Positions 9,625 to 21,248 of a stretch of 29,225 nucleotides of DNA are shown one piece after another. The notes under the pieces are model-generated. The model was not told the origin of the DNA, did no database searches, and worked only from the letters and a program-made list of their open reading frames with translations. Within the stretch, counting starts at the first letter, position 1; each line of letters opens with the position of its first letter. Made by a program: the position numbers and the translations under genes. The DNA comes from Phoronis ovalis (taxonomy: Eukaryota; Phoronida; Phoronidae), in the NCBI GenBank assembly GCA_028565635.1, contig JAOXYB010035727.1, positions 1 to 29,225 of the forward strand, written 5' to 3'.

Positions 9625-12600
9625 ATGCTACAGAAATATCCAAAGAAGAGAAGTTTTAATGGTGGAACTGCCATAAAGGCTTTCTTTATGGCAGAGTTTG
9701 CTGCGTTTGGTGTAGTCTACTATTACTGGCATAAAATGAATATTTCTAGAGGTACGTACTAAAAGAACCAGAAATGGAGTAGTCATCCCAGAAACCCAGG
9801 AATTATAATTACCAGTGCCAGAATCCCAGGAAATAAAACCATCACAATCCCATGTAATAAATTGTTCAATCCCAAATTCCCAAGAAATTGAGTCGTCCCG
9901 TTAATTACTAAAATGCAAAATCACTTAGATTATTAATATTTTATGCCCATCTTGTTTCCCAGTGGCATATATACAGTGTGGTATTGAAAAACTTGGCAGT
10001 ATCAAAAAGTTTGAATTAATGGGTTGACATCTGAACTTTAAAACTGTATTTAATGCTAATGTTATAAATGATGTATAAAATACAGGGTGGATAAACTGAG
10101 TAACGCACAAATGCCAGCTTAATTTACAGTATGTAAAAACAAAATGCAAAAAAAGGCAAAGTTTTTCGATAATTTGACAATGGCATCAGAAGACTCCTAC
10201 CAAGACCCAAACTTTCCGCGATTATATAATTTAAAAATCATAAAATTATTCCGAAATTCCGGGTCATTTAACAACAACTTACAAGTGCACATACTGAAGT
10301 TATAATTATAATTACTACCAGAAATTAAGTTGAACTCAAAATATCACTAAAGTGCCAATTTTTTCTATACATAACTCGACAAGTTCGTTTTTTAAAAGAC
10401 CTGTGAAATGAAATGTTCTGTTCCAAATTCAAAGGAAATTAAAACTCATCATGTATTCTGGAAAACCCACCTTTACCCCCTCCTACAATATTGTGTTGTT
10501 TTATTTAGAACTGTGCTCTTTTGACAATGTATTACTATTTTGTTTTGAAATACATGTAATAAGTAAGAATAACATTCATCTAAATGTTAATTTAACTTTA
10601 ATAGTTTAACATTAGTGAATAAGTAATAGCCATAGCACACAAAAAATTGCTTTGTATGCTGTATCAGTCATATTATGCTTGGTGGAGAAAAAAACATAAC
10701 TTTCTAGATGAGTTGAAAACAACGATGTAAACTAGACATCTTGTCCTATTCAGACCTACCTAACCAGCATGGACTCGAACCAACAATCCTCGCTTGCATG
10801 CATGTTTCCTCCCATGCGAACATTCCGTTTTTTGCACCAGTATTACTGATACTCGAACTGTCATTTCTGTACTCGCGTAAGTTGCCAGGAACTCCAACAG
10901 ATTTCTGTTTCAAACAGGCGTGTAAGTAAGGATTAATGGTTCAACACTGCACTGGTTAGGTTGGCCTGTTATTGATAAAGTATGCAACTGTTTAGAATGA
11001 AACCAGTTTCTTTCTGGATAGCAAAATTTTAACTTTTGTTTTTAAAATTTATTAAGTGATCATTATCTTTACCCTTTAATATGTTTACTCAGTATCAAAA
11101 TATTTGCCCAGTATCAAATGCCCTTCGCAACTTTACATATTTACTAAAATGAGTATTTGACACTTTTTCTGCTCATATGTGTAATAATATAAGATATTAC
11201 AATAATGGCAATAATAATATGAAGAAAACATTATGAGTACAGACTAGCAACAGTAATCTAAACAGTGGCAATAAAAATGTATACAGTTTATCAGTAATGG
11301 TTACACTTTGTCAATAAGCTACCATCCCAGCAGGCTTACAGTTAGTAATATAAATTGGTTAAGATGATGTCTTACCTTTGTATGCTATTTGGTTCAAGGT
11401 CTGTCTAAAATAAATTTGTAGGTTGGTTTGACTGTGTTAAGTTTAAAATAGTGCTTTGGAAATATCAAGTGAGAGGTATAAAGTTGAGGTTTAATTTACT
11501 AGTACATCCTTTACTCTTTAGTGTCACTATTTTGATTGTGTGTTTGTGTGTGTCCCGTTCTTGATAAAAACGATCCTTCACGACACATAATTATGGTTCC
11601 CATATATGGTATGCTGTTCTTGCATATTAGTTATGCTTCTTTCATTTTTATTGCAGATTATAGAAAGCATATGCATGATAATTATCCACAGATTTTAGAC
11701 AGTAAGTAATATTTTTGGACACTGAAAAGTGGAAAAAGCGTTATCACAAATTGTGGAGACTAGAACATCAGTTTCTTGTTCATCTAATCTATTGGTCCCT
11801 AAGTATGTACAGAAAACCAGATATGCTCATATCTCAGTGGAAACCACTTCTGAATAACAAACAAACTCTTAATTAATAGCAAGATGTGTGCATATCAAAA
11901 CAGTTTAATTCAATGACCTAAAAAGGGTTCCAACACCAAGATTTCAATTTGATAAGAAATACTTAGATTTTGTACGAGAACATGAAATGCCATATTTACG
12001 TTTTATATATATTTATGGTGCATACGTGGTCTAGGTAGGTTTCATTAATGTGACCAAATTAGACAGCACAAAATGTTCTTGGAGAAACATAAACTATTTT
12101 TGCAAACTTTTAGAAACTAGAATGATCAAGGATAAAAAATTTAATATCACATCCCAGTTATCAGCGAGAGTTTGGTAATATTTTTATTTAATGACAAAAT
12201 ATCTCATTTTATGTTCTAATTCGTCCCTGAAAAGAACATGAAATAATTACCATTAAAATAATTCACAACTTAATAGGATAATAAGCCGTTGACAGCAACG
12301 TTTATTTTTCTACTTTTCAACTTCACAACTATTACACTGTCCCAATCTTAAACGGAATGACAGTAATGCATTTACTGTAGTACTGATTTAAGTTAGATCT
12401 TGATCTAGCTGTATGTAACTAGTAAGTGCTGTCCTGCAATACTTCTATTAATATCTAAATTAAATCCTCGTTTTCTGAATCTGACGACATGATAACTGCT
12501 CTGTTGACTGCCAATGCCTGAAGTACTTAAAACCCCTTTGTACTCTTTATATATACCTGCTAGACATCTTGTGAGACTACACAACTAGCTGTTCGTGTAC

Positions 12601-13108
12601 CAATAATAAATATATTCCCCATTATAACAGTGGTGTGCTCTCTTACATACATTGCAGGTAAGCTTTTTCAGATACATTTTTAACATATCAACCCCAGTGT
12701 ACCATAGTCTGTCTAAATATTAAATGTGCACTATCTACTGCTCAACCAAATTCTTCCAGAAGGTTCCCCAGTTAACAGGAGTTTATTGTTGAGATTTAAA
12801 CTGGCAAACAATTCCCATCAGTGGTGTGATTGACCAAATGAATTCCCCTTATATTTACAAACAAGCTATACTCTTGGTAACTGGAGACTGGCAAAGTAAC
12901 ATGTACTGTGTACTGTCCTTTGGAGCTGAATTACACAATTTAGCATTAAGTAGGAAAATTGTTGCCATTAATATTGTACTTGTACACTACAGAATATTAC
13001 TGGCTGGGAGAAAAAGGTGGCTACCATACCAGAAGACTGGATTACATGGTGTGGGGACTTGCTACTGAAAACGAATCTAAGACAAATCCGTCATCCCCTG
13101 TATCTTAG
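9625..13108 (+). CDS. CEBPZOS: CEBPZOS-like mitochondrial single-pass microprotein, complete, 3 coding exons
   Basis: Coding exons are 9625-9751, 11657-11701 and 12993-13108. Donors are AGAG|gtacgt and GACA|gtaagt, and acceptors are ttgcag and ctacag. The phases fit and give 95 residues. A lysine-rich start (QKYPKKRS) precedes one hydrophobic helix at about residues 16-36 (FFMAEFAAFGVVYYYW). Then come HKMNISRDYRKHM, NYPQILDKYYWLGEK and LDYMVWGL. This order matches the human CEBPZOS protein (..[26 protein letters not shown].. and a late W), which is a small mitochondrial membrane protein of little-known function. The last exon extends about 15 residues beyond the human form and is Ser/Thr-rich. 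In vertebrates the gene sits opposite CEBPZ; here its head-to-head neighbour is SLC30A6. The short exons were found by phase and similarity, so the third exon is slightly less certain than the first two. Confidence 0.87.
9770..9900. repeat. Degenerate tandem CCCAGGAA-type repeat in CEBPZOS intron 1
   Basis: Variants of ATCCCAGGAAAT recur about four times with irregular spacing (CCCAGGAATTATAATT, TCCCAGGAAATAAAA, TCCCATGTAATAAATT, TCCCAAGAAATTGA). It is a decayed minisatellite-like stretch. Confidence 0.5.
10751..10968. mobile_element. Foldback MITE-like element, copy 1
   Basis: The left end CAGACCTACCTAACCAG is mirrored by CTGGTTAGGTTGGCCTG at the right end, and the match continues inward through GGACTCGAACC-like sequence. 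Flanks are CTATT (10746-10750) and TTATT (10969-10973), a possible 5-bp target duplication with one mismatch. The interior carries TACTCGAAC and ACTCGCG motifs shared with the copy at 18806-19139. At 218 bp it has no transposase frame. It lies in CEBPZOS intron 1. Confidence 0.75.
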
Positions 13109-13518
13109 GTCAGTAGTACTGTATCAAGCATCATTCACTTTGTCATGACTTCCATTATATTCATCCAAATTAGCTTTTCTAAAAAATGTGTTCCAAAAAA
13201 TATTTTTAAAAATGTCACTTAAATATGTTTTGTTTTATCTTATTTTGTGAGTGAGCGCATTCTGTGTGCCCGTTTTTCTCTTCAACTACTCAATTTATGT
13301 CGAAACTGATGTTCAATGATCACTTTTGTCTGAAACTTGTCGAAGTAATTACTGTGTGCAGTTTATTGTGTTTTTTTCATCACATTTTGTTTGTTGCTAT
13401 ACATGTTTACATTATCGCAGTATGTTCCATACATCCGACTCCATTTTGTGCTCATTATATTATACACCATTTTTAATAAGTGCAATGCAAATGTTAATGC
13501 TTGCGTCACAAGTATCAG

Positions 13519-13607
13519 TGGCACAATGAATAAAATTCATGGCCTGTTCGATGATGGTGTGCGATGGACATGAGTTCAAATCTAGCCAGAATTGTTTCAT
13601 TTTTTTT
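13519..13607 (+). repeat. Possible tRNA-derived SINE head
   Basis: An A-box-like TGGCACAATGAA (13519-13530) lies about 42 bp before a B-box-like GAGTTCAAATC (13572-13582), followed by CTAGCC and a T8 run (13600-13607). Spacing and order fit an internal pol III promoter, but no stable cloverleaf is evident. It overlaps AATAAA at 13529-13534, which could also be the CEBPZOS poly(A) signal. Confidence 0.35.
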
Positions 13608-14587
13608 ATTAACAAAATTTTTACTTTCGTAACTTTTTGCTTTGATATATTCTTAATTTAACGATTGTTAAAATATCTAGCTTTTTAAAGGTATTCGATA
13701 TAAACATCCGAAAAAAAATTGTCAACAGCGATTGAATGCCACTTTTTGGATACTCAACAACTAAAAAAAAGGCTGTGTACATTATTACAGTTGCCTTCAT
13801 TTCGTGTCAAATTAAGCCCAATTTTAAATAAAAGTGTGTTGTCCACTGATGTGGCAAACGCACAAAAAATATAGGACAAATGAACGCATGCTCAGTAATA
13901 CACTCTTAAGACTTCGATTCTTCTGTTGTTGCCATATAGAGCTATCGCCAGACAGAGCTAAAATATACCTGTTGTGATATGTATTTATTTTTATTTCTGA
14001 AGTCGAAATCTTTCGTTTGTAATTTGGGAATATTCAATGGTAGATGCAAATTTTAATTTCTTTAGGTTTTCAGCATTTAAGTATTTTTAGCAGAGTAATT
14101 CTTTAACAATTAAATAAGGTACATGTTCAAATGTAGGCCAACATTTTTATAAGTTATTTTTATCTTTATTGCATCTAGTATATTAAAAATATCAAATTGT
14201 CGTCTTGAACTCTATATAGGTGTTCCAATATAGGATAAAAAATGTGTATGTTACCAATTTTCACACGTCACTGACTTCAGGTACAATGTTGCACTTATGT
14301 TTACTGAGAATTCTAATTGAAGTCTAGTTCCTTAAAAATAGCATGTGTATTACCGGAAATACTATGTGGGAGCAAAAAAGACTAGTGACTCTAAAAAAAA
14401 TAATTGTATTAAAAGTTGTTTATATTTCTAGATTTATTTTAGATGGTAATGTTTGCATCATTCTTTTCTTCAATTTTAAATGTGTAAAAAATTGTAAGTA
14501 AAAATGGCATGATTTCTTCGGGAACTGTAACAATAAAATTAGTTTTAATATGTTTTACAGGGTTGTTTCAGCTTCCAAAAAAAGAAA

Positions 14588-15850
14588 ATGGAAGACAATG
14601 TTGACAACGAACACTTTTATACAGTAACACTTGGAGGGTTTAGTAGTCATATGCAAAGCTTGGTGACACTGGTTGTACCTATACGTTACATAAAGTTGCG
14701 CATTATCAGTTTAGACTATGGACGAGTGGTGGCAGCTGCCATAGATGATGTTACAAAAACTAATGTCATCATTTATAAATACTGTCTACAAGATGATAAA
14801 TATTGGTTGAAAGAACAATGGAAATTATTGATGCTACGAGAACATGTCTGCCATGTAAACATTATAAGATTGTTACACTGTTATTCACCTTGTAATTCAC
14901 TGCAGTCTTTCACTAGCTTTTACACTGTGACTGAATCTTTGGATAGTTGCCTACAGTATGTAGCTCAAGGAGTTAATCTTTCGAGATCACACCGAGTTTT
15001 GTCACAGATTGTGTATCAGTTGTTATCTGCTGTAAAGTATCTCCATCAGTGCGGAGTCACCTTGAAAACACTAAATTCTGGTAACATTATGTTAAGCACA
15101 AGAACAGACTTAAAAAATGATGTAGACTTGAAAATTATGGGTAACCCCTTCATTGTGCAGATGTCAAGTTATTTGAGTCCTGAACAAGTTGTTGATAAGA
15201 GGATATGCAGTGAAAAAATAGATAGTTGGTCAGTGGGATGTGTTTTGGGCGAACTTCTTCTCAAGCAGAGCGTATTCCCGCACAACATATCAAGAAATGA
15301 CTTATTTGAAAGTTTCTTTGAAGTCTGTGGTAAACCGTCTGATAGATTTCTAGAGGAAATATCAAGAGATCCGCGTCTTTATAAGCTGTATTGCACATTA
15401 ACCGAGGAAAGTTTTGGTGAAATTGAGGATATTTTTCCGGATGATTACCTGCCCGAGTCAGATCCAGAAAATTATAAATGGGATGAAAGAAATGTTAGGG
15501 ATCTGCTTGCAAAACTTCTCTGTATTGATCCAGAAGAACGTACAAGTATCGAAGATGCCATTAATCATCCGTACGTTCAAAAATGGAAAAACGATGAAAA
15601 GGAAGATGCTGTATTTGTTTTTAAAGATTTTATTCCTGATGCGTTTTCTTTATCTTTTATGCAGTGGAAGCAATTATTCTACAAAGAAGTTAAGAGAAAT
15701 GAAATTAAACTGCCCTTGTATATACACTCCTTAAAGCATTTGTGTATACATTCTATATCCACACAAGTTTCAGAAAATGATGTTGAGCAGTTACACTTAC
15801 CAAGATTATTTAAAGATGAATTAAAAAATCATACACTCAAATTTGTGTAA
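14588..15850 (+). CDS. JNK-like MAPK pseudokinase, single coding exon
   Basis: 420 codons, close to JNK length. Alignment by eye with animal JNK holds over nearly the whole protein: NEHFYTVTLG at the start, RVVAAAIDDVTKTNV, HVNIIRLL, YQLLSAVKYLHQCG, DSWSVGCVLGE, RDLLAKLLCID, INHPYVQKW and MQWKQLFYKEV. JNKs are stress-activated Ser/Thr kinases, but the motifs needed here are gone. The glycine loop reads SLDYGR (41-46). The VAIK lysine is Tyr63 and the alphaC glutamate is Leu80. HRD is LKT (159-161) and DFG is GNP (185-187). About 12 activation-loop residues, including the TPY phosphosite, are deleted before SPE (197-199). Scaffold residues Asn166 and Asp212 remain. A scaffold or regulatory role is inferred only. 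The ATG has a good context (aaaATGG), and a splice acceptor (gttttacag) ends at 14560, so a 5' UTR exon is likely. Lack of coding introns suggests an old retrocopy. An alternative is a recently dead pseudogene, but no stop or frameshift is present. Confidence 0.88.
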   Translation: MEDNVDNEHFYTVTLGGFSSHMQSLVTLVVPIRYIKLRIISLDYGRVVAAAIDDVTKTNVIIYKYCLQDDKYWLKEQWKLLMLREHVCHVNIIRLLHCYSPCNSLQSFTSFYTVTESLDSCLQYVAQGVNLSRSHRVLSQIVYQLLSAVKYLHQCGVTLKTLNSGNIMLSTRTDLKNDVDLKIMGNPFIVQMSSYLSPEQVVDKRICSEKIDSWSVGCVLGELLLKQSVFPHNISRNDLFESFFEVCGKPSDRFLEEISRDPRLYKLYCTLTEESFGEIEDIFPDDYLPESDPENYKWDERNVRDLLAKLLCIDPEERTSIEDAINHPYVQKWKNDEKEDAVFVFKDFIPDAFSLSFMQWKQLFYKEVKRNEIKLPLYIHSLKHLCIHSISTQVSENDVEQLHLPRLFKDELKNHTLKFV

Positions 15851-16429
15851 AGTATGAATTTAGTACTTGTTTCTGGGGATTGTTTTTGAGTTTTACTGGT
15901 TAATAATGTAAGTTTCAATTATTTTGCAAACGTTTATGTGTGCATTCTTTCGTATTTGCAATTGATAATTGTCACACTAGGAACCCTACATTATGTTATC
16001 AACCCGTAGGTGTGTAGTACGTTTATGAAATGATAAGAAACATGATAAATACACAAACTGGAAGTGCGGTTACAATGAACATTAATTAATGTTTTTGTGC
16101 TAAAAATGTGTCTTAAAAATGAAACAGTTTCATTGTTCTCTAGAACTTAGTTCCAACTCTGTTATTTGAATACCCTCTCTTTTTCTTTCTGGTGATCATG
16201 AAAAACACTGGTGTGTAGACGTAGAAACTTTTAACTTGATTTTATACAGTGTGGCAATATTATAGTTAAGTTACAGATGTTAATTGCTTCCACCAGGTGG
16301 CACAATTGCATTCATTAAACTCGACGCTCATAGACATTCCTCCTGTTTTGGAGATTTTTATGTTGCAGCGATAGTATTGAGACAATAACTGACAATTAGA
16401 GAAGCACTTCATGTAGATTTTAATCCTGA

Positions 16430-16435
16430 AATAAA
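16430..16435 (+). promoter_or_regulatory. Candidate poly(A) signal of the pseudokinase gene
   Basis: AATAAA about 580 bp after the stop. It is the first exact hexamer I see downstream and is followed by T-rich sequence near 16470. Confidence 0.4.
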
Positions 16436-18751
16436 ATGTTTACTGAGACTTGCTCAAGTATTTCTAGTTTGTTTGTTTTTTTAATTTTATTATTTTGTTT
16501 GCCGTATAACTAAACTGAAATCTCTCGAAGAAATAAATCAAGTTAATTTTAACCGTATAATTCTAACCTAGCTATTACACAATGTGAGCTCTAGGATAGC
16601 TTTTGTCTCGGGCATGAGGAGTCCCGTTGACCGACATGATTTGGACTTTGAATAATCTTGTAGTCACAGTAAGAGGATGATGCATTCCTTTGCTTAATTT
16701 CCTGGGCTAACTAGAAAAAGTTATCTCTGCTAATTACTTAAAAATCGATTATCATTTAGTCGTACTAAAATCATTGATTAACAAAGACATAAATAGACTC
16801 AGGGAACAAAGAAAAATGCAAAAGTTAATTATAACCAGCTTCTATATAGTAGAAAAAAATATAAATTTCGCAAATTGTGAAATTATATAATTTTATTTAT
16901 TATTTAATTACCTTGAATCATTCAATTTAGTGTGTTCCTAATTAATGTATGCGAAAATCTACACTTATAGCTTAGAAAATTAATTGTTTTTTATCCGGAT
17001 TCATTACTTATAATCATCATTTTTTAACACTGATGACATAGTTTGCAGGTTATTGTCTTATTGTAGCAAATATCATGCTTATGGCAGAGCACGGTGTATC
17101 GTGCAAAATTTGCTCTCTTGGACTCTGCTGCATGATTACACCTGTTTTTAATATAAGCTATTAAAATATTTGTGTGTAGTTTATTAATAACCCTTATAAT
17201 TAACAAAGAAACTTATAAAATGTATATAGTCAATACGCTAGTCAATATTTAAGTAGGTAACAGTGAACAGGTGACAATAGATCTTACAGAACTGTACTGC
17301 TGACTCTTGAGGCTACATCGTATATTAAACTCAACCTCTGACTGCTAAAAGATGTTAATCTGTGTTAAGTTTAACCCCGTGTTGTATCAAAATGTTCCTA
17401 CTTTTACGAACACTAAAATAGCCTGGGTTAAAAATACCCGAATGTACCTTTTTAGAGTTTTTATAGCGTTGATTTCGTGCTTTTTTAAGGGCAAACAGAT
17501 ATGAAATGATGTTTATAGTCTAAAGAAATCTAATTTCCCAAGAAATCGTAAAATGTACAATTAAGCAACATAATACTCAATTACACTTTTTAAACAAATT
17601 AAGTCAACAAACAGCATGATATATGGTCAGCAGCATGATATATGGTCAGCAGCATGATTATATGGTGTTGCGTCTTTAACATAAGCCTTCGTTGACATTT
17701 TACAGAAACATTCCGTGTTACCCTAAAATTCGTATGTTATTTTTAACGAGAAGGAAAGAAAAAGAGTACCTACAGTATAGCTATATTACAACGGTTCTCT
17801 GCATGGTCATAGAAAAAAAAAGGTTTTATAACAATTCTATTTTAAGAACTTGTTTATGCAGCGAAGTAATTTATATTTTCAATTCGTAAAATGCATATAT
17901 GTAACTGAGATTAGCCTCTTTTTTGATCTTCTATTGTGGATATTTCAATGATGGCAATATAGACGTCACAATTAATTATAAAAAGTAATCATAACGTTAC
18001 GGCTATTTCCTTAACAGTGAGGAAAACATTTATTGATTAGAATACTGCATTATAACAAGCTTCCGCATTTCTATTCTATGTTTTGCGAGTTAGATATGGA
18101 TTAACAGACATCAACAAGTTATCACCCTAGCCTCACTCATTAAATAAAATCAAAATAAAATCAAAAGGGGTAATGTGGTTGATTGTATTTATAAAAGTAT
18201 TATTATATATATTGTCTGTAAATTTTTGAGTAGCGATTGTATAATTAATGTCGGCTTGCGTGGGAAGTATGTTTCCTGTTGTGTATATATTTTTTTTTCT
18301 TAATTATATCTCGTTCGTTGTTTTCAGAACTGTCTGTTTCGTTTTCAACTTCGTAAAGCTCTTTCTGTCAAATCAGATTGGGATGGTCGATTTAGCTCCA
18401 CGTTAAAATATCAACTTAAAGCTACGGCCCGTTCTCCGGCAAACATACTAGCTACTTGTATAGTGTCTTACATGCATATACTGTATGAGCCTTCGCGGTT
18501 CTGTATCTCTTTGTTGGACAAATTAAACTTTTTGGTCCAGCCAGTGACAAACAAGATTATACGAATGTTTAAAGAGTTATTTCATCCCACTTTATCCTAT
18601 AACCCATTGAATTTCTCTCTTTTTCCAGCAAGAAATTTAACTGTAATTCCGTCAGTTTCGCTGCGATGAAATAATGCTGTCAGCTAGCCGGGATTTTTTT
18701 ATTTACTACAAACTCATATAGTGGAGCATATATGTATTTTTTTCCTTGAAA
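16436..18751. other. Gene-free AT-rich region
   Basis: No open frame with family similarity on either strand. The short frames at 17024-17206, 17692-17889 and 18463-18669 show no domain and no splice-site support. The only structured item is the 19-bp tandem repeat at 17612-17666. Confidence 0.5.
17612..17666. repeat. 19-bp tandem repeat, about three copies
   Basis: The unit CAGCATGATATATGGTCAG occurs at 17612-17630 and 17631-17649 without change. A third copy follows at 17650-17666 with one inserted T. Confidence 0.9.
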
Positions 18752-18753
18752 TA

Positions 18754-20388
18754 CAGGGTGACACGAAATAACGTGAACCATTTTGTTTTTATTAAGTAAT
18801 AAAATCAGGTCTACCTAACCAGTGTGGACTCGAACCATCAATCCGCACTCGCGCACCTGTTTCCGATTATTCGAACCAATTTTCCTGGTTTTGCACCGAA
18901 ATTCCTGCTACTCGAACCGTCATTTCCGCGGACTCGCGCAAGTTACCAGGAACTCGAACAGATTTCCGAAGACTCGAACAGCAATTCTGGAGACCCAAAC
19001 AGAAGCTAAGGTCCAAGTCTCCAGAAACATGTTCGAGGAATTTCGGTGCAAAACCAGGAAAATTGGTTCGAATATTCGGAAACAGGTGCGCGAGTGCGGA
19101 TTGACGGTTTGAGTCCACACTGGTAATTAGGCGGGCCTGAAAATAAACAAGATAAAGTCATTTTTTACATTAACACAGTAGACAATCATATAAGATAGTA
19201 TGTTAACAATAGTGGCTATTTTTTAAAACGTGCTCATGTCTGGGAGTGAAATTTGTTGATTCAGGCATTTGCATGGAGTAAAACGTAGTTTAAAGGCATA
19301 TGTAAATTCGGGAGTATGGAAATATTCATATTGACACTCATGTTCTTGCAACTTTCAGTTATTTTTGTAATCTGTAATTACGCATAGATTTGTTGCATTC
19401 CAGGAAAAAAATATATTGTTATGATTCATATCAAATTAGAAAAATAAAAGCCTTCAGGTCACGATTTGTGGCCTATTTTTAATCTGTAGGTCAAGTCTGT
19501 ATTATAATTGGAAGATTATGTTCACGGATTTAATTAGAAATTGTGCTAAAAAGTATTTAACTATGCGAATGGAATGGAAACATGTAACAGAATATCCCTT
19601 TATCAGGAAATACAAATAAAATTACAGAATATGTAAGCATAACACTTGTTCATATATAACAGCTATGATTTTTCTTTGCTGATATAATTTTCTGTATGTC
19701 TTCCGTGGAATGAACTGCACTGGATTTTAACAGTTTTTCAAAGATATAGCTGTTTGTGTATAACATAGTACATCAAGATCACATATCAAACACTAAGTTT
19801 GTTCTTGCACTCTGTTTTTGATTGGCATAGAGATATCTTTATTTTATGGAGCGCTTTTGGCCTACAAAATTAAGACCGTAAAAAGAGCATGCTAGTATTT
19901 ACCCAATAGACTCTTCTCGTGCATGGCTGTTCTAGTCTCCCCCTAATACTACATGTGCAAATCAAGCATACATTCAATAGGAATTATAACAAACCTATCA
20001 AATTTTAAAATAATTGTTAGGTTTAGAATTGTTTCCTGTTGATATGATATATAATATAGTATAATACATGTACTCAGAAGATTCTTTTTCTAAAATTTTC
20101 TTTCCTGATTTTTTAAAGTCAGATAAACCTTTATTTGTAATGTATTTGATTGGTAGTTTGCACCTGTATAAAACAGGAAGTAGACGGTAAATCAGCTGAT
20201 GGAATAGCTGTGAGAAGACTCTATATTACAATATATTTAGTACCATTTGAAATAAGCTCGCCAAATAAAATAGGTCTGATTTTAAATTAACTTTTGTTTA
20301 TCATCAGCGAGACATTGTGTTAAGATGTTATTAATAATTATGTTAAAACTCAATTCAAAATCATTCACGTTATTTCGTGTCACCGATG
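18754..20388. mobile_element. 1.6-kb non-autonomous DNA transposon with terminal inverted repeats
   Basis: The left terminal repeat 18757-18785 and right terminal repeat 20356-20384 are exact inverted copies over 21 bp (core GACACGAAATAACGTGAA) and match with two differences over 29 bp. The outer left end reads CAGGGTG after a TA, and the right end reads CACCGATG before a TA. This fits a TA target duplication at 18752-18753 and 20389-20390 and a Tc1/mariner-type TIR beginning CAGGGTG. No transposase frame is visible inside, so it is non-autonomous or decayed. A second, foldback element is nested near its left end. Confidence 0.8.
18806..19139. mobile_element. Foldback MITE-like element, copy 2 (nested)
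   Basis: About 88-bp arms at each end are near-perfect inverted copies. The left arm contains CCAGTGTGGACTCGAACC, CCGCACTCGCGCACCTG and GTTTTGCACCGAAATTCC, and the right arm has their complements. Terminal CAGGTCTACCT pairs with AGGCGGGCCTG. Flanks 18801-18805 and 19140-19144 are both AAAAT, an exact 5-bp target duplication. The centre holds repeated ACTCGAAC units about 20-23 bp apart. The open frames on both strands here are mirror images caused by the palindrome, not genes. It is related to 10751-10968. Confidence 0.85.
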
Positions 20389-20390
20389 TA

Positions 20391-21248
20391 GGAGCTCCAA
20401 CTGATTTGGACGCAAAAGAGAAGAAAAATACCCTAAAAAGACCTCTTAAGAAATAATAGCTCGAAGCTAGCTTTTATATGCTCTCTGGGCAACAGTTCCA
20501 TGTTTCACTGTCCCCGATTCATTTTCAATTTAATTGTTGCGCTTGAAAATAAAAAAAAATTACAAAAACTTTTTCATTATTTTTATTTTCATTCAAAGAA
20601 TTATTCATCTTATGTTAACATTATTTAAATAGTAACAGCATTATAATTATCTGCTAAATAAATTATAATAGTTTCCAAAATAACGTGATCGATATTTTGT
20701 ACTTAGCTTTACGTTATGCGTTAAGCCACAGTTTACTTAGTACGAGATATTTGTTATCACTACTTTATAATAACTTACCACATTCATAGAAAAAATGGCA
20801 TTTCTAAAAGGAAGAAAGGTATTTAGGTTTCAACAACAAGGAGTTAACAAGTATAAAAATAATCCATGCATTGGATTCAGTGCAAGTAGCACATTAATCT
20901 GTCCAAGGTTATTTATATAATTATTGATAATTCATCCCTATCAGAAAGGCGTAATAGCATATTGTATATTTTCTGTTGTACATGTGATGTCGAATCATGT
21001 AACTTTTGTTTTATCTGCATAACTTCCCATGTATATTACATATTCTGCTTATTATTATCAGATTTCACTCGAGTGTGAATTGCAAGGTACCGAATCATCC
21101 AATCGAATTAATGCCATTATATTTCTCCTGGAAACTTTTTTTGAAATAAATAGTAGAAATTAATTTACGGTAAGTATAAATAAACATTCGACTAAACTAG
21201 CGTAGAAAATTATAAATAAACAGTCAACGACGTCGTGAATATTTTGTT
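20391..21248. other. Spacer downstream of the SERTA gene
   Basis: AT-rich sequence with no recognisable gene. TTTATT at 20582-20587 reads AATAAA on the minus strand and is a possible but distant poly(A) signal for the SERTA gene. Confidence 0.35.

Noticed and set aside
10081-10110. TACAGGGTGG resembling a mariner-type end
   Set aside because: No inverted partner was found nearby and the match to the 18754 element stops after the first nine bases.
13721-13740. AGCGATTGAATG shared with the BAHD1-like exon edge
   Set aside because: Only 12 bases match, without the acceptor; chance is a sufficient explanation.
11657-14600. CEBPZOS exon 2 splicing to the acceptor at 14561, making a two-gene transcript with the pseudokinase
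   Set aside because: The exon at 12993-13108 fits CEBPZOS in phase and sequence (KYYWLGEK..), so the 14561 acceptor belongs to another leader.
15414-15734. 106-codon frame within the pseudokinase
   Set aside because: Frame-shifted shadow of the JNK-like coding sequence.
18822-19120. Four overlapping open frames on both strands with near-identical proteins
   Set aside because: They are mirror images produced by the palindromic foldback element, not genes.
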